Positions 6,267 through 13,353 of a DNA stretch of 21,940 bases are shown in pieces; position 1 is the first letter of the stretch; each line of letters opens with the position of its first letter. The position numbers and the translations under genes were made by a program. Source of the DNA: JBDREW01 sp043819385 (GTDB lineage: Bacteria; Patescibacteriota; Minisyncoccia; Minisyncoccales; GWA2-38-27); NCBI GenBank assembly GCA_043819385.1, contig JBDREW010000041.1:1-21940 (forward strand), in the 5' to 3' direction. The notes below the pieces were generated by a model. The model was given only the letters and a program-made list of their open reading frames with translations, searched no databases and was not told the DNA's origin.

Positions 6267-6554
6267 ATGTTGGCTGACAAGAGCAGAATTTCGTCTCTAA
6301 GGCTTGAACCAAAACAGATCAGGTATATTATTGAATATGGTCCTGATCCCAGAAAAAAAAGAAATGCGGAAAGATTTCTTAAAGAGTTTGAAAGGAATTT
6401 TGGTTCAAGATCAGATATAGACGAAGAAGCTATGACTGCTTTGTTAGAAGAGGTTTGGGAGATAAAACCCAAAAAGAAAAAAAAGAAAAAAGAACGTGTT
6501 GGTTGTGTGAGACGTTGTCATGGTCGGAGAAAACGAAATTTTGTCTATAGATGA
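6267..6554 (+). CDS. Small basic hypothetical protein
   Basis: I do not recognise this 95-residue protein. The start chosen is the ATG at 6267, because an SD (GAAAGGA) lies six bases upstream; a longer reading from a TTG at 6231 lacks support. The N-terminal two thirds look helical and charged (ADKSRISSLRLEPKQIRYII through EEAMTALLEEVWEI). A lysine run (KPKKKKKKKERVG) follows, then an arginine-rich end CVRRCHGRRKRNFVYR with two cysteines and a histidine. No signal peptide or membrane segment. Nucleic-acid binding is plausible from charge only. It is the only gene in the window ending in TGA. Own promoter, leader and terminator make it an independent unit in the accessory island. Confidence 0.7.
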   Translation: MLADKSRISSLRLEPKQIRYIIEYGPDPRKKRNAERFLKEFERNFGSRSDIDEEAMTALLEEVWEIKPKKKKKKKERVGCVRRCHGRRKRNFVYR

Positions 6555-6564
6555 TTTCTATAAA

Positions 6565-6598
6565 AGAGCTGTAGTATTATGCTATGGCTCTATTTTTT
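6565..6598 (+). terminator. Intrinsic terminator after the small basic gene
   Basis: Stem AGAGCTGTAG / CTATGGCTCT (10 bp including two G-T wobbles) with a 7-base loop, followed by ATTTTTT. It starts 11 bases past the TGA stop. Confidence 0.85.
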
Positions 6599-6607
6599 GA
6601 TTTTCTC

Positions 6608-6636
6608 TTGCTTATTTTTTATATTTTGTGTATAAT
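6608..6636 (+). promoter_or_regulatory. tuf promoter P1
   Basis: TTGCTT (6608-6613), a 17-bp spacer and a consensus -10 TATAAT (6631-6636). It lies just past the terminator of the previous gene and would give a leader of about 185 nt ahead of tuf. Confidence 0.6.
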
Positions 6637-6660
6637 CTTTGTTATTGAGTGCTTAAAGTA

Positions 6661-6689
6661 TTGACTAATAAAGTTTATAGTGATATAAA
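6661..6689 (+). promoter_or_regulatory. tuf promoter P2, extended -10
   Basis: TTGACT (6661-6666), a 17-bp spacer and TATAAA (6684-6689) preceded by TGA, making an extended -10 like that of pth. The predicted start is near 6696. Tandem strong promoters fit the high output expected for EF-Tu and, by read-through, the ribosomal operon. Confidence 0.72.
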
Positions 6690-6749
6690 TAATGCAACCA
6701 TAAAAAGTGTTGATTTTTTAATTTAATAAAATAATTAATATAATAATTT

Positions 6750-6784
6750 AATTAACAATTAGTAATTAACAATTAACAATTCAT
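6750..6784. repeat. AATTAAC heptamer array in the tuf leader
   Basis: Five consecutive 7-bp units: AATTAAC, AATTAGT, AATTAAC, AATTAAC, AATTCAT. It would be transcribed in the 5' leader of tuf and contains no SD. Confidence 0.75.
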
Positions 6785-6826
6785 ATAAATATTGTTTTTT
6801 GTTTGTATTCATTGTTTATTCGTAAA

Positions 6827-8026
6827 ATGGCAGAAAAAGAAAAATTTGAAAGAAGTAAACCACATGTTAATGTTGGAACTATTGGTCATGTTGATCATGG
6901 TAAAACTACTTTAACAGCAGCTATCCTTCATGTCTTAGATTTGAAAGGATTTAAAGTTACAAAAAAAGGTGTTGATGAAATTGATGGAACACCAGAAGAA
7001 AGAGCTAAAAAAATAACAATATCTACTGCCCATCTTGAATATGAGACGGATAATAGACATTATGCTCATATTGATTGTCCTGGACATGCTGACTATATTA
7101 AAAACATGATTACAGGTGCCGCTCAAATGGATGGTGCGATTTTAGTTGTTTCAGCTACTGATGGTCCTATGCCTCAAACAAGAGAACATATTCTTCTTGC
7201 TCGTCAGGTTGGTATTCCTTCATTAGTTGTATTTTTAAATAAATGCGACATGGTAGATGATCCTGAAATTATTGATTTAGTTGAATCTGAAGTAAGAGAA
7301 CTTTTAAATAAATATGAATTTCCTGGTAATGAAACTCCAGTAATTCGTGGTTCTGCTGTTAAAGCTCTTGAATCAAAATCAGCAGATGATGAAACAGCTA
7401 AACCAATTTTAGAATTAGTTAAAGCATTAGATGAATATATTCCTGAACCAGTTAGAGATATTGATAAACCATTTTTAATGGCTATTGAAGATGTATTTTC
7501 TATTGAAGGAAGAGGAACAGTTGCTACAGGAAGAGTTGAAAGAGGAATCATTAAACCAAATGAAGAAGTAGAAATAGTTGGTTTACACGACACAATAAAA
7601 ACAACAGCAGTTAGTTTAGAAATGTTTAATAAGGTTCTTGACGATGCAAAAGCAGGAGATAATGTCGGTGTTTTACTTAGAGGGACAAAGAAAGATGAGA
7701 TTGATAGAGGTCAGATTTTAGCAAAACCAGGAACAGTTACTCCTCATACTGAATTTGAATCTGAAATATATGTATTAACTAAAGAAGAAGGAGGTCGTCA
7801 TACCCCTTTCTTTAAAGGTTATAAGCCTCAGTTTTATATCAGAACTACAGATGTTACTGGAGAAACAACTTTACCAGAAGGAACAGAAATGGTTATGCCT
7901 GGAGATACTGTTAGTTTAGTAGTTAAGTTAATCGTCCCTATTGCTTTAGAAGAAAAACAAAGATTTGCTATTAGAGAAGGTGGAAAAACAGTAGGAGCAG
8001 GAGTAGTAACTAAAATAATTAAATAA
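6827..8026 (+). CDS. tuf: Elongation factor Tu
   Basis: GTPase that delivers aminoacyl-tRNA to the ribosome. 399 residues, the normal length. P-loop GHVDHGKT at 20-27, switch II DCPGHADY with catalytic H87, NKCD and the SA(V)KALE G5 box are intact, followed by domains 2 and 3 (GRGTVATGRVERG; GGRHTPFFKGY; REGGKTVGAGVV). I start it at the ATG of MAEKEKFERSKPHVNVG; the frame extends 24 bases upstream to a TTG but family proteins begin at the ATG. Switch I reads RAKKITIST where almost all EF-Tu have RARGITINT, so Lys62 replaces a signature glycine. No SD. It stands immediately upstream of rpsJ as in many bacteria, though fusA, rpsG and rpsL are not beside it. Confidence 0.98.
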   Translation: MAEKEKFERSKPHVNVGTIGHVDHGKTTLTAAILHVLDLKGFKVTKKGVDEIDGTPEERAKKITISTAHLEYETDNRHYAHIDCPGHADYIKNMITGAAQMDGAILVVSATDGPMPQTREHILLARQVGIPSLVVFLNKCDMVDDPEIIDLVESEVRELLNKYEFPGNETPVIRGSAVKALESKSADDETAKPILELVKALDEYIPEPVRDIDKPFLMAIEDVFSIEGRGTVATGRVERGIIKPNEEVEIVGLHDTIKTTAVSLEMFNKVLDDAKAGDNVGVLLRGTKKDEIDRGQILAKPGTVTPHTEFESEIYVLTKEEGGRHTPFFKGYKPQFYIRTTDVTGETTLPEGTEMVMPGDTVSLVVKLIVPIALEEKQRFAIREGGKTVGAGVVTKIIK

Positions 8027-8040
8027 CTTTTCATTTTATT

Positions 8041-8061
8041 CGCCCCGATAATTTCGGGGCG
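8041..8061. terminator. GC-rich hairpin after tuf
   Basis: Perfect 8-bp stem CGCCCCGA / TCGGGGCG with a 5-base loop, 15 bases past the tuf stop. Neither side has a clean T-tract, so it may be a pause, RNA processing or 3'-end stability element rather than a full terminator, letting some transcription continue into rpsJ. Confidence 0.6.
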
Positions 8062-8131
8062 GATTCGTTAATCATTTTAGAATATATATTATTAATATAA
8101 TTCTGAATTATTAAGAGAAGTTCTTTGTTAG

Positions 8132-8470
8132 ATGCCAATAAAAAAGAAAGAAGTTGAAGAAGAAATTAAGCCAAAGCTTAGAATAAAGCTAAAAGCTTAT
8201 GATTATAAAGTGATAGATAATAGTGCTCGACAAATTGTTGAGACTGCTTTAAGGTTTAACGCTGAAATTTTAGGACCTGTTCCTTTACCAACAGAAATAA
8301 AGAAATATACAGTTAATAGATCTACATTTGTTCATAAAACAAGCAGAGAACAGTTTGAAATGAGGATTCACAAGAGATTAATTGATATTTTGAATCCCAA
8401 CCCTAACGTTATTGATGCATTAATGAATTTAACACTTCCAGCAGGTGTTGATATTGAGATTAAGATATAG
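8132..8470 (+). CDS. rpsJ: Ribosomal protein uS10
   Basis: 30S head protein (also NusE in antitermination complexes). 112 residues; the conserved body LRIKLKAYDYKVIDNSARQIVETA begins at about residue 16 after a charged N-terminal extension (MPIKKKEVEEEIKPK). GPVPLPTEIKKYTVNRSTFVHKTSREQFEMRIHKR is the typical long loop and the C-terminus LPAGVDIEIKI is intact. First ribosomal gene of the S10-spc operon. A 126-bp leader with competing hairpins separates it from rplC, so rpsJ can be expressed apart from the rest. The stop is TAG. No convincing SD. Confidence 0.96.
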   Translation: MPIKKKEVEEEIKPKLRIKLKAYDYKVIDNSARQIVETALRFNAEILGPVPLPTEIKKYTVNRSTFVHKTSREQFEMRIHKRLIDILNPNPNVIDALMNLTLPAGVDIEIKI

Positions 8471-8533
8471 TTTTTATTAATTACGAATCCCAAATCAATT
8501 TATTTTTTATATACAATTATAAAATTAGATAAA

Positions 8534-8590
8534 ATGGGCTAACCGCGGAAATGTTGTTGAAAATACCGGGTTAGACCCGGTATTTATATT
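8534..8590 (+). promoter_or_regulatory. Candidate attenuator between rpsJ and rplC
   Basis: Hairpin AAATACCGGGT (8561-8571) / ACCCGGTATTT (8575-8585), an 11-bp perfect stem followed by a U-rich run, ends 11 bases before the rplC ATG. Upstream GGGCTAACC (8536-8544) can instead pair with GGTTAG-CCC (8569-8578, one bulged A) over 9 bp, which would destroy the first stem. This terminator/antiterminator logic is typical of ribosomal-protein leaders, but the effector is unknown. Confidence 0.55.
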
Positions 8591-8596
8591 TATTTC

Positions 8597-9220
8597 ATGA
8601 AATTTATTTTAGGAAGAAAAATAGAAATGACGCAGGTATTTGATGAAAAAGGAAATGTTATTCCAGTAACTATAATTTCGGCTGGTCCTTGTTTTGTTAC
8701 TCAAATAAAGACAAGTGAAGGTAAAGATAAATATGAAAGTATTCAAATAGGTTTTGAAGAATTAAAAAAACAAAAAATAACAAAATCTAAAAAAACAAAA
8801 CCATATAAATATTTAAGAGAATATAGAGAGTCAAAAGCAGAAGAAAAAAAATCTAAAAAAGAAGAACAAGAATTAAAAATAGGAGATAAAATTGATGTTT
8901 CGGTTTTTGAAGAAGGAGAAAAAGTAAAAGTATCAGGAATGTCAAAAGGAAAAGGATTTATGGGAATAATTAAAAGGCATAGATTTAAAAGAAAACCAGC
9001 GAGTCATGGAACAAAACATTCAGAAAGAGCAATGGGTTCAGTTGGATCTGCTTATCCACAAAGGGTTATTAAAGGAAGAAAAATGCCAGGAAGAATGGGA
9101 TATGAAAGAATTGCAGTTAAAAATTTAAAAATAGCAAAGATTGATAAAGAGAATAATTTATTAGCAATAAAAGGAGCTATTCCAGGAAGACGTGGGGCGT
9201 TATTAGAAATTAGAGTATAA
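8597..9220 (+). CDS. rplC: Ribosomal protein uL3
   Basis: Early-assembly 50S protein whose extended loop reaches the peptidyl-transferase region. 207 residues. N-terminus FILGRKIEMTQVFDEKGNVIPVT and the core SGMSKGKGFMGIIKRHRFKRKPASHGTKHSERAMGSVG are family hallmarks; PGRMGYERIAVKNLK follows. Residues about 81-95 contain a lysine/glutamate-rich insert (AEEKKSKKEEQ). It is preceded by the hairpin leader described separately and followed by rplD after 4 bases. No SD. Confidence 0.97.
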   Translation: MKFILGRKIEMTQVFDEKGNVIPVTIISAGPCFVTQIKTSEGKDKYESIQIGFEELKKQKITKSKKTKPYKYLREYRESKAEEKKSKKEEQELKIGDKIDVSVFEEGEKVKVSGMSKGKGFMGIIKRHRFKRKPASHGTKHSERAMGSVGSAYPQRVIKGRKMPGRMGYERIAVKNLKIAKIDKENNLLAIKGAIPGRRGALLEIRV

Positions 9221-9224
9221 ATTT

Positions 9225-9899
9225 ATGAAAGTTAAAGTATATAATCAAGAAGCAAAAATAATAGATGATATTGAATTAGAAAAAGAAATATTTGAAGTTC
9301 CTTTGAACTCTGATTTGGTGCATCAAGTTGTTGTTTCTCAGTTATGGAATAGAAAACAGAAAACAGCTAAAACTAAAGATAGAGGTGAAAAAAGAGGTGG
9401 TGGAAGAAAACCATGGAGACAAAAAGGAACAGGTAGAGCAAGACATGGTTCAACTCGTTCTCCTATATGGAGAGGTGGAGGTGTTACTTTTGGTCCAAGA
9501 ATAGAGAAAGTATTAAAAAGAACAATTCCTTTGAAAATGAAAAGAAAGGCCTTATTTATGGTTTTATCTCAAAAAGCAAAGAATGAAATGATTTTAGTAT
9601 TAGATGAGATAAAAATGACTGAAATAAAAACAAAAACAATGTTTGATAGTTTGAATAAATTATTTTTGAAAAAAGGTTCAGGATTGATACTTTTACCTAA
9701 TAATGATCAGAAAATAGTTAAATCAATTAGAAATATTCCAAAAGTTAATATAATGCAAGCAGGAGATATAAATGCGTTAGATTTACTTCAGGATAAATAC
9801 TTAATAATACCAAAAGAAAGCATAAAGATTATTGAAAAAATATTTTTGAAAAAAGAGAAAATTGAAGATAATATCGTAAAACCAAAGAGTAAATCTTAA
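9225..9899 (+). CDS. rplD: Ribosomal protein uL4
   Basis: 50S protein lining the exit tunnel; in enterobacteria it also represses its own operon. 224 residues. The tunnel-loop motif GGGRKPWRQKGTGRARHGSTRSPIWRGGG is easily recognised from about residue 59, then FGPRIEKVLKRTIPLKMKRKAL. The C-terminus ends in a lysine-rich tail (KKEKIEDNIVKPKSKS) slightly longer than usual. Spacing of 4 bp from rplC and 10 bp to rplW indicates tight cotranscription. No SD. Confidence 0.96.
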   Translation: MKVKVYNQEAKIIDDIELEKEIFEVPLNSDLVHQVVVSQLWNRKQKTAKTKDRGEKRGGGRKPWRQKGTGRARHGSTRSPIWRGGGVTFGPRIEKVLKRTIPLKMKRKALFMVLSQKAKNEMILVLDEIKMTEIKTKTMFDSLNKLFLKKGSGLILLPNNDQKIVKSIRNIPKVNIMQAGDINALDLLQDKYLIIPKESIKIIEKIFLKKEKIEDNIVKPKSKS

Positions 9900-9909
9900 A
9901 ATTATTAAA

Positions 9910-10422
9910 ATGGGTTTATTAAATATATTTAAAAAAGGCAAAGAGCCAAAAAGAAAAGAAGAAATTAGAAAAGCTAAAAAAGAAAGCAAGGGTTCTTTAA
10001 TTAAACCAGTTGATAAGGTTGTTAAAAAATCTGCCAAAGATTTTCCTGTGGAAAATATTAAGGTTGGTGGAGAAAAAATTAAACCAATTGAAAAAACAAA
10101 ACAAGTTTCTCAAAAAATAACAGTTAATAAAAAGTTTGAAGGAATAGGTTATCAAGTTTTACATTCCCCACATGTTACAGAAAAAGCAACAGATTTGACA
10201 GAAAAAAATCAATATATTTTTAAAGTTTGGCCAAGAAGTAATAAAAATATAATAAAGAGAGCAGTTGAAAAAACTTATGGAGTGGATGTAGTTGGAGTAA
10301 GAGTTATTAATGTTCATAGAAAAAAAAGAAATTTAGGAAGAAAGCAAGGATGGACAAAAGGATATAAGAAAGCTATTGTAGAAATAAAAAAAGGACAAAA
10401 AATTGAAATATTGCCTCGTTAG
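9910..10422 (+). CDS. rplW: Ribosomal protein uL23 with long N-terminal extension
   Basis: 50S protein at the tunnel exit that docks SRP and trigger factor. The conserved domain starts at about residue 80 (GYQVLHSPHVTEKATDL) and runs through NKNIIKRAVEKTYGVDVVGVRVINV to GYKKAIVEIKKGQKIEILPR. The total of 170 residues exceeds the usual 95-100 because of a basic N-terminal extension of about 75 residues. Residues 34-59 of that extension match the C-terminal tail of uL15 (FPxENIKxGxEKxK) and are encoded by a palindromic DNA repeat. The 3' end lies in an 81-bp tandem duplication shared with the rplB start. The extension sits where nascent chains leave, so it could affect targeting; that is speculation. 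Confidence 0.94.
   Translation: MGLLNIFKKGKEPKRKEEIRKAKKESKGSLIKPVDKVVKKSAKDFPVENIKVGGEKIKPIEKTKQVSQKITVNKKFEGIGYQVLHSPHVTEKATDLTEKNQYIFKVWPRSNKNIIKRAVEKTYGVDVVGVRVINVHRKKRNLGRKQGWTKGYKKAIVEIKKGQKIEILPR
10009..10085 (+). repeat. In-frame palindromic repeat, copy in uL23
   Basis: Core ATTTTCCTGTGGAAAATA at 10040 onward, flanked by CC...GG, forms an imperfect hairpin and is nearly identical to the core at 18107-18129 in rplO. Both are read in the same frame, giving VDK...KDFPVENIKVGGEKIKP here. Confidence 0.75.
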
Positions 10423-10554
10423 TTCAATTATTATATATTATAAAAAAAAGAAAGTATCATTATTAAAAAATAATAATCAAAAATAGAAATATTACCAAGA
10501 TAATTCGATTATTATATATTATGAAAAAGAAAAAAGCATCACCATTTAAAATAT
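10396..10554 (+). repeat. 81-bp tandem duplication across the rplW/rplB junction
   Basis: Positions 81 bp apart align with only scattered mismatches and single-base indels: the uL23 end (stop 10420) with a second KIEILPR-stop (stop 10501), the spacer ATTATATATTAT with itself, and the rplB start (ATG 10521) with ATA at 10440. Copy one keeps the working rplW end; copy two keeps the working rplB start. Confidence 0.85.
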
Positions 10555-11321
10555 TAACTAAGAAAAAACCAGAAAAGAGGTTGCTTTTATCTTTAAAAAG
10601 AAACGCAGGAAGAGGAAATTATGGTCGTATTACTGTTCGTCATCAAGGTGGAGGAGTTAAAAGATTATATAGAATAGTTGATTTTGACCAAAAAAAAATT
10701 GATATAAAGGCAAAAGTTATTGCTTTGGAGTATGACCCATATAGAACTGCATTTTTAGCTTTGTTGGAATATGAAGATAAGGATAAGCGTTATAGAATAG
10801 CACCATTTGAGATAAAAATTGGAGATAAAGTAATTTGTTCAGAAAAAGCTATAATTAAAATTGGAAATAGAATGAAAGTAGAAAATATTCCAGTAGGAAC
10901 TATGGTTTTTAATCTTGAATTAGAACCAGAAAGAGGAGGAAAAATAGTTAGATCTGCTGGGACTGGAGCAAAAATTTCAGCTCATGAAGAAAAATATACA
11001 ACTATTGTTATGCCTTCAGGTGAAATTAGAAAAGTGCTTAATAATTGTTATGCTACGATTGGAATAGTTTCTTATCCAGAATGGAGATATAATAGAGTAA
11101 AAAAGGCAGGAATTTCACGTTTAAGAGGCAAAAGACCAACAGTTAGAGGTTCTGCTATGAATCCAGTTGATCATCCACATGGTGGAGGAGAAGGAAGATC
11201 AGGTATTGGTATGAAATATCCAAAAACTCCCTGGGGGAAACATGCGTTAGGAACTAAAACAAGAAACAAAAAGAAATGGACAAGTAAATTAATTATTAAA
11301 AGAAGAAAAAAGAAAAAATAA
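10521..11321 (+). CDS. rplB: Ribosomal protein uL2
   Basis: Core 50S protein needed for peptidyl transfer and subunit association. 266 residues, about 10 shorter than most because the N-terminal TPGRRG segment is missing: the protein begins MKKKKASPFKILTKKKPEKRLLLSLKRNAGR. The body is conserved (GRITVRHQGGGVKRLYRIVDF, AGTGAKISAHEEKYTTIVMPSGE, GKRPTVRGSAMNPVDHPHGGG), including the histidine in DHPHGGG linked to activity. The C-terminus is the normal basic tail KKWTSKLIIKRRKKKK. The upstream 98 bp are a decayed duplicate of the rplW-rplB junction. No SD. Confidence 0.97.
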   Translation: MKKKKASPFKILTKKKPEKRLLLSLKRNAGRGNYGRITVRHQGGGVKRLYRIVDFDQKKIDIKAKVIALEYDPYRTAFLALLEYEDKDKRYRIAPFEIKIGDKVICSEKAIIKIGNRMKVENIPVGTMVFNLELEPERGGKIVRSAGTGAKISAHEEKYTTIVMPSGEIRKVLNNCYATIGIVSYPEWRYNRVKKAGISRLRGKRPTVRGSAMNPVDHPHGGGEGRSGIGMKYPKTPWGKHALGTKTRNKKKWTSKLIIKRRKKKK

Positions 11322-11337
11322 TTTAAATTAAAAAAAT

Positions 11338-11619
11338 ATGTCAAGAAGTTTAAAAAAAGGTCCACATGTGGATGAAAAATTATTAAAAAAAGTAAGGAAA
11401 TTACAAGTAGGTGATAGTGTTATTATTAAAACATGGTCAAGGACTTGTACTATTGTTCCAGAAATGGTTGGTTTTACATTTGGTGTTTATAACGGAAAAG
11501 AACATATTCCGGTAAAGATTGCTGAAGATATGGTTGGTCATAAATTAGGAGAATTTTCTCCAACAACAAAATTTTCAAGACATGGAGGAAAAATGCAAAG
11601 AGAGCAAGAAAAGAAATAA
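11338..11619 (+). CDS. rpsS: Ribosomal protein uS19
   Basis: 30S head protein near the A-site finger and the decoding centre. 93 residues, normal length. SRSLKKGPHVDEKLLKKV at the start, IKTWSRTCTIVPEMVGFTFGVYNGKEHIPV in the middle and MVGHKLGEFSPTTKFSRHGGK at the end match the family throughout. Spacings of 16 bp to rplB and 12 bp to rplV put it firmly in the operon. The ATG is preceded by ATTAAAAAAAT with no SD. Confidence 0.97.
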   Translation: MSRSLKKGPHVDEKLLKKVRKLQVGDSVIIKTWSRTCTIVPEMVGFTFGVYNGKEHIPVKIAEDMVGHKLGEFSPTTKFSRHGGKMQREQEKK

Positions 11620-11631
11620 AATAATTTTAAT

Positions 11632-12204
11632 ATGCAGATTAAAGCAAAATTAAGCCATTTACGAATAGCGCCAAGAAAGGTAAGATTGATAACAGCGCTT
11701 ATAAAAAGGAAAAAAGTTGAGCAAGCTCAGGCAATTTTGAAATTTACTATTAAAAAAGGATCAGAACCATTGCTTAAGCTTTTGAATTCAGCTATTGCTA
11801 ATGCTAAAAATAATTTTCAAGTTGAAACTGATAATTTATATATTTCAAAAATAACTGTTGATGAAGGAAGAAAATTAAAAAGATGGATGCCAAGAGCAAG
11901 AGGTCGTGCTACTGAAATTCAGAAAAAAACTTCGCATATAACATTATTTTTAGAAGAAATTAAACCAAGTAAAGAAGGAAAAATAAAAAGTAAAAAAACA
12001 AAAAAAGAAAATAAAATAATTTCAAATCGACCAAAGAAAATTGAAAAAATAGAAGAAGTTGAAAATATGGGAGAAGACATAGAAGAAAAAGAGAATCAAA
12101 ATCAGGGAATTAGAAAACAAAGAGAAAGAGCAGAAATGAAAACAACTTCTAAACCAAAAGATAAAGGTGGAATAAAAAGAATGTTTCGTAGAAAATCATT
12201 TTAA
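11632..12204 (+). CDS. rplV: Ribosomal protein uL22 with long C-terminal tail
   Basis: 50S protein whose beta-hairpin lines the exit tunnel. Residues 1-110 form the standard protein (KLSHLRIAPRKVRLITALIKRKKVEQAQ ... DEGRKLKRWMPRARGRATEIQKKTSHITLFLEE). A further 75-80 residues, rich in Lys/Glu/Asn and ending GGIKRMFRRKSF, extend the total to 190, far above the usual 110-120. The tail reads as a charged disordered or coiled linker capped by a basic patch that may bind rRNA. The tail is in frame, with no stop or frameshift and the same base composition as the gene, so it appears genuine. rpsC follows 12 bp later. Confidence 0.95.
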   Translation: MQIKAKLSHLRIAPRKVRLITALIKRKKVEQAQAILKFTIKKGSEPLLKLLNSAIANAKNNFQVETDNLYISKITVDEGRKLKRWMPRARGRATEIQKKTSHITLFLEEIKPSKEGKIKSKKTKKENKIISNRPKKIEKIEEVENMGEDIEEKENQNQGIRKQRERAEMKTTSKPKDKGGIKRMFRRKSF

Positions 12205-12216
12205 AAATTAATATTT

Positions 12217-12930
12217 ATGACTCATAAAGTTCATCCAAAAGCATATAGATTAAAAGAAACAGATGATTGGGATACAAGAGGATATTATAAAAACCTTGCA
12301 GAATATTTAGAGGAAGATTTTAGAGTTAGAGAATTTTTGAATAAAAAAATAGGTAAATTTGGAGTAGAAAAAATTGAAATTGAAAGATTTCCAGGCAAAT
12401 TAAATATTATTGTTTTTAGTGCAAGGCCTGGTCTTATTATTGGAAGAGGAGGAGAAGGAGTAGAGAAACTAAAAAAAGAATTAGAAACAAAAGTTTTAAA
12501 AAAGATTATTAAAAAAGAAGAAGAAATAAAAGGAAAAGGAAAAAATAAAGAAAATAAACTTTCTGTTGATAAATCTAATGATAAGATGGATATAAAGATT
12601 GATATAAAAGAAGTTAGAGATTTTTGGTCTTCTGCTAATTTAGTTGGTCAATGGGTAGCTCAACGTTTAGAAAAAAGAATACCTTATAGAAAAGCTTTAA
12701 AGCAAGGATTAAGTAAAGCTATAACGAATAAAGGAATTGAAGGCGTAAGAATAGAATTAGCAGGACGGCTTAATGGAGCTGAAATTGCAAGAAGAGAATG
12801 GGTTGCAAAAGGCAATCTTCCACGTCAGACAATTAGAGCTGATATTGATTATGCAAAAATAGAAGCACATTGTACCTATGGTATTATAGGAATAAAAGTT
12901 TGGATATATAAAGGAGAAAAATTTAGATAA
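12217..12930 (+). CDS. rpsC: Ribosomal protein uS3 with internal insert
   Basis: 30S head protein with mRNA-helicase activity at the entry channel. 237 residues: N-terminal THKVHPKAYRL, KH domain with the GxxG loop in LIIGRGGEGVEKLKKEL (about 69-86), C-terminal domain with WVAQRLEKRIPYRKALKQ and GRLNGAEIARREWVAKG. Between the KH GxxG helix and DIKEVRDFW a lysine/asparagine-rich insert (about residues 96-127, KKEEEIKGKGKNKENK then LSVDKSNDKMD) is absent from most S3 proteins. The 13 bases from 12561 in the insert (TTCTGTTGATAAA) also occur in the uL15 tail. No SD; 13 bp to rplP. Confidence 0.96.
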   Translation: MTHKVHPKAYRLKETDDWDTRGYYKNLAEYLEEDFRVREFLNKKIGKFGVEKIEIERFPGKLNIIVFSARPGLIIGRGGEGVEKLKKELETKVLKKIIKKEEEIKGKGKNKENKLSVDKSNDKMDIKIDIKEVRDFWSSANLVGQWVAQRLEKRIPYRKALKQGLSKAITNKGIEGVRIELAGRLNGAEIARREWVAKGNLPRQTIRADIDYAKIEAHCTYGIIGIKVWIYKGEKFR

Positions 12931-12943
12931 ATTATAAATTATT

Positions 12944-13348
12944 ATGTTAATTCCAAAAAAAGTAAAACATAGAAAATGGCATAAAGGAAAATCTAAAGGC
13001 GTTGATATTCATTCAACTGAAATTGCTTTTGGTAGTTATGGTCTTAAATGTTTAGAAACAAAATGGTTAACTTCAAGACAAATTGAAGCGGCTAGAAGAG
13101 GTATTATTAGATATTTAAAAAAAGGAGGAAAGCTTTGGATTAGAGTTTTTCCAAATAAACCAGTAACAAAAAAAGGAACAGAAGTACCAATGGGAGGTGG
13201 CAAAGGAGCAGTTGATCATTATGTTTTTCCTTTAAGACCTGGGCGGATTATTTTTGAATTAGAAGGAATAAAAGAAGAAGAAGCAAAAGAAGCATTTAGA
13301 AAAGCTGCTGATAAGTTGCCAGTAAAAACTAAATTTATAAAACGATAA
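12944..13348 (+). CDS. rplP: Ribosomal protein uL16
   Basis: 50S protein between the A-site tRNA and the peptidyl-transferase centre. 134 residues, normal. Signatures: LIPKKVKHRKWHKGKSKG at the start, FGSYGLKCLETKWLTSRQIEAARRGIIRYLKKGGKLWIRVFPNKPVTKKGTEVPMGGGKGAVDHYVFPLRPGRIIFELEG in the body (read from 13020 to 13265). Only 5 bp separate its stop from the rpmC ATG. No SD. Confidence 0.97.
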   Translation: MLIPKKVKHRKWHKGKSKGVDIHSTEIAFGSYGLKCLETKWLTSRQIEAARRGIIRYLKKGGKLWIRVFPNKPVTKKGTEVPMGGGKGAVDHYVFPLRPGRIIFELEGIKEEEAKEAFRKAADKLPVKTKFIKR

Positions 13349-13353
13349 TAATT

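Noticed and set aside
6803..6826. N-terminal extension of EF-Tu from an upstream TTG
   Set aside because: Family proteins begin at the MAEKEKFERSKPHVNVG-type start; the extra residues have no family support.
8534..8542. ATG-GGC-TAA as a dipeptide leader ORF before rplC
   Set aside because: No SD or spacing support. The bases are better explained as the 5' partner of the competing hairpin.
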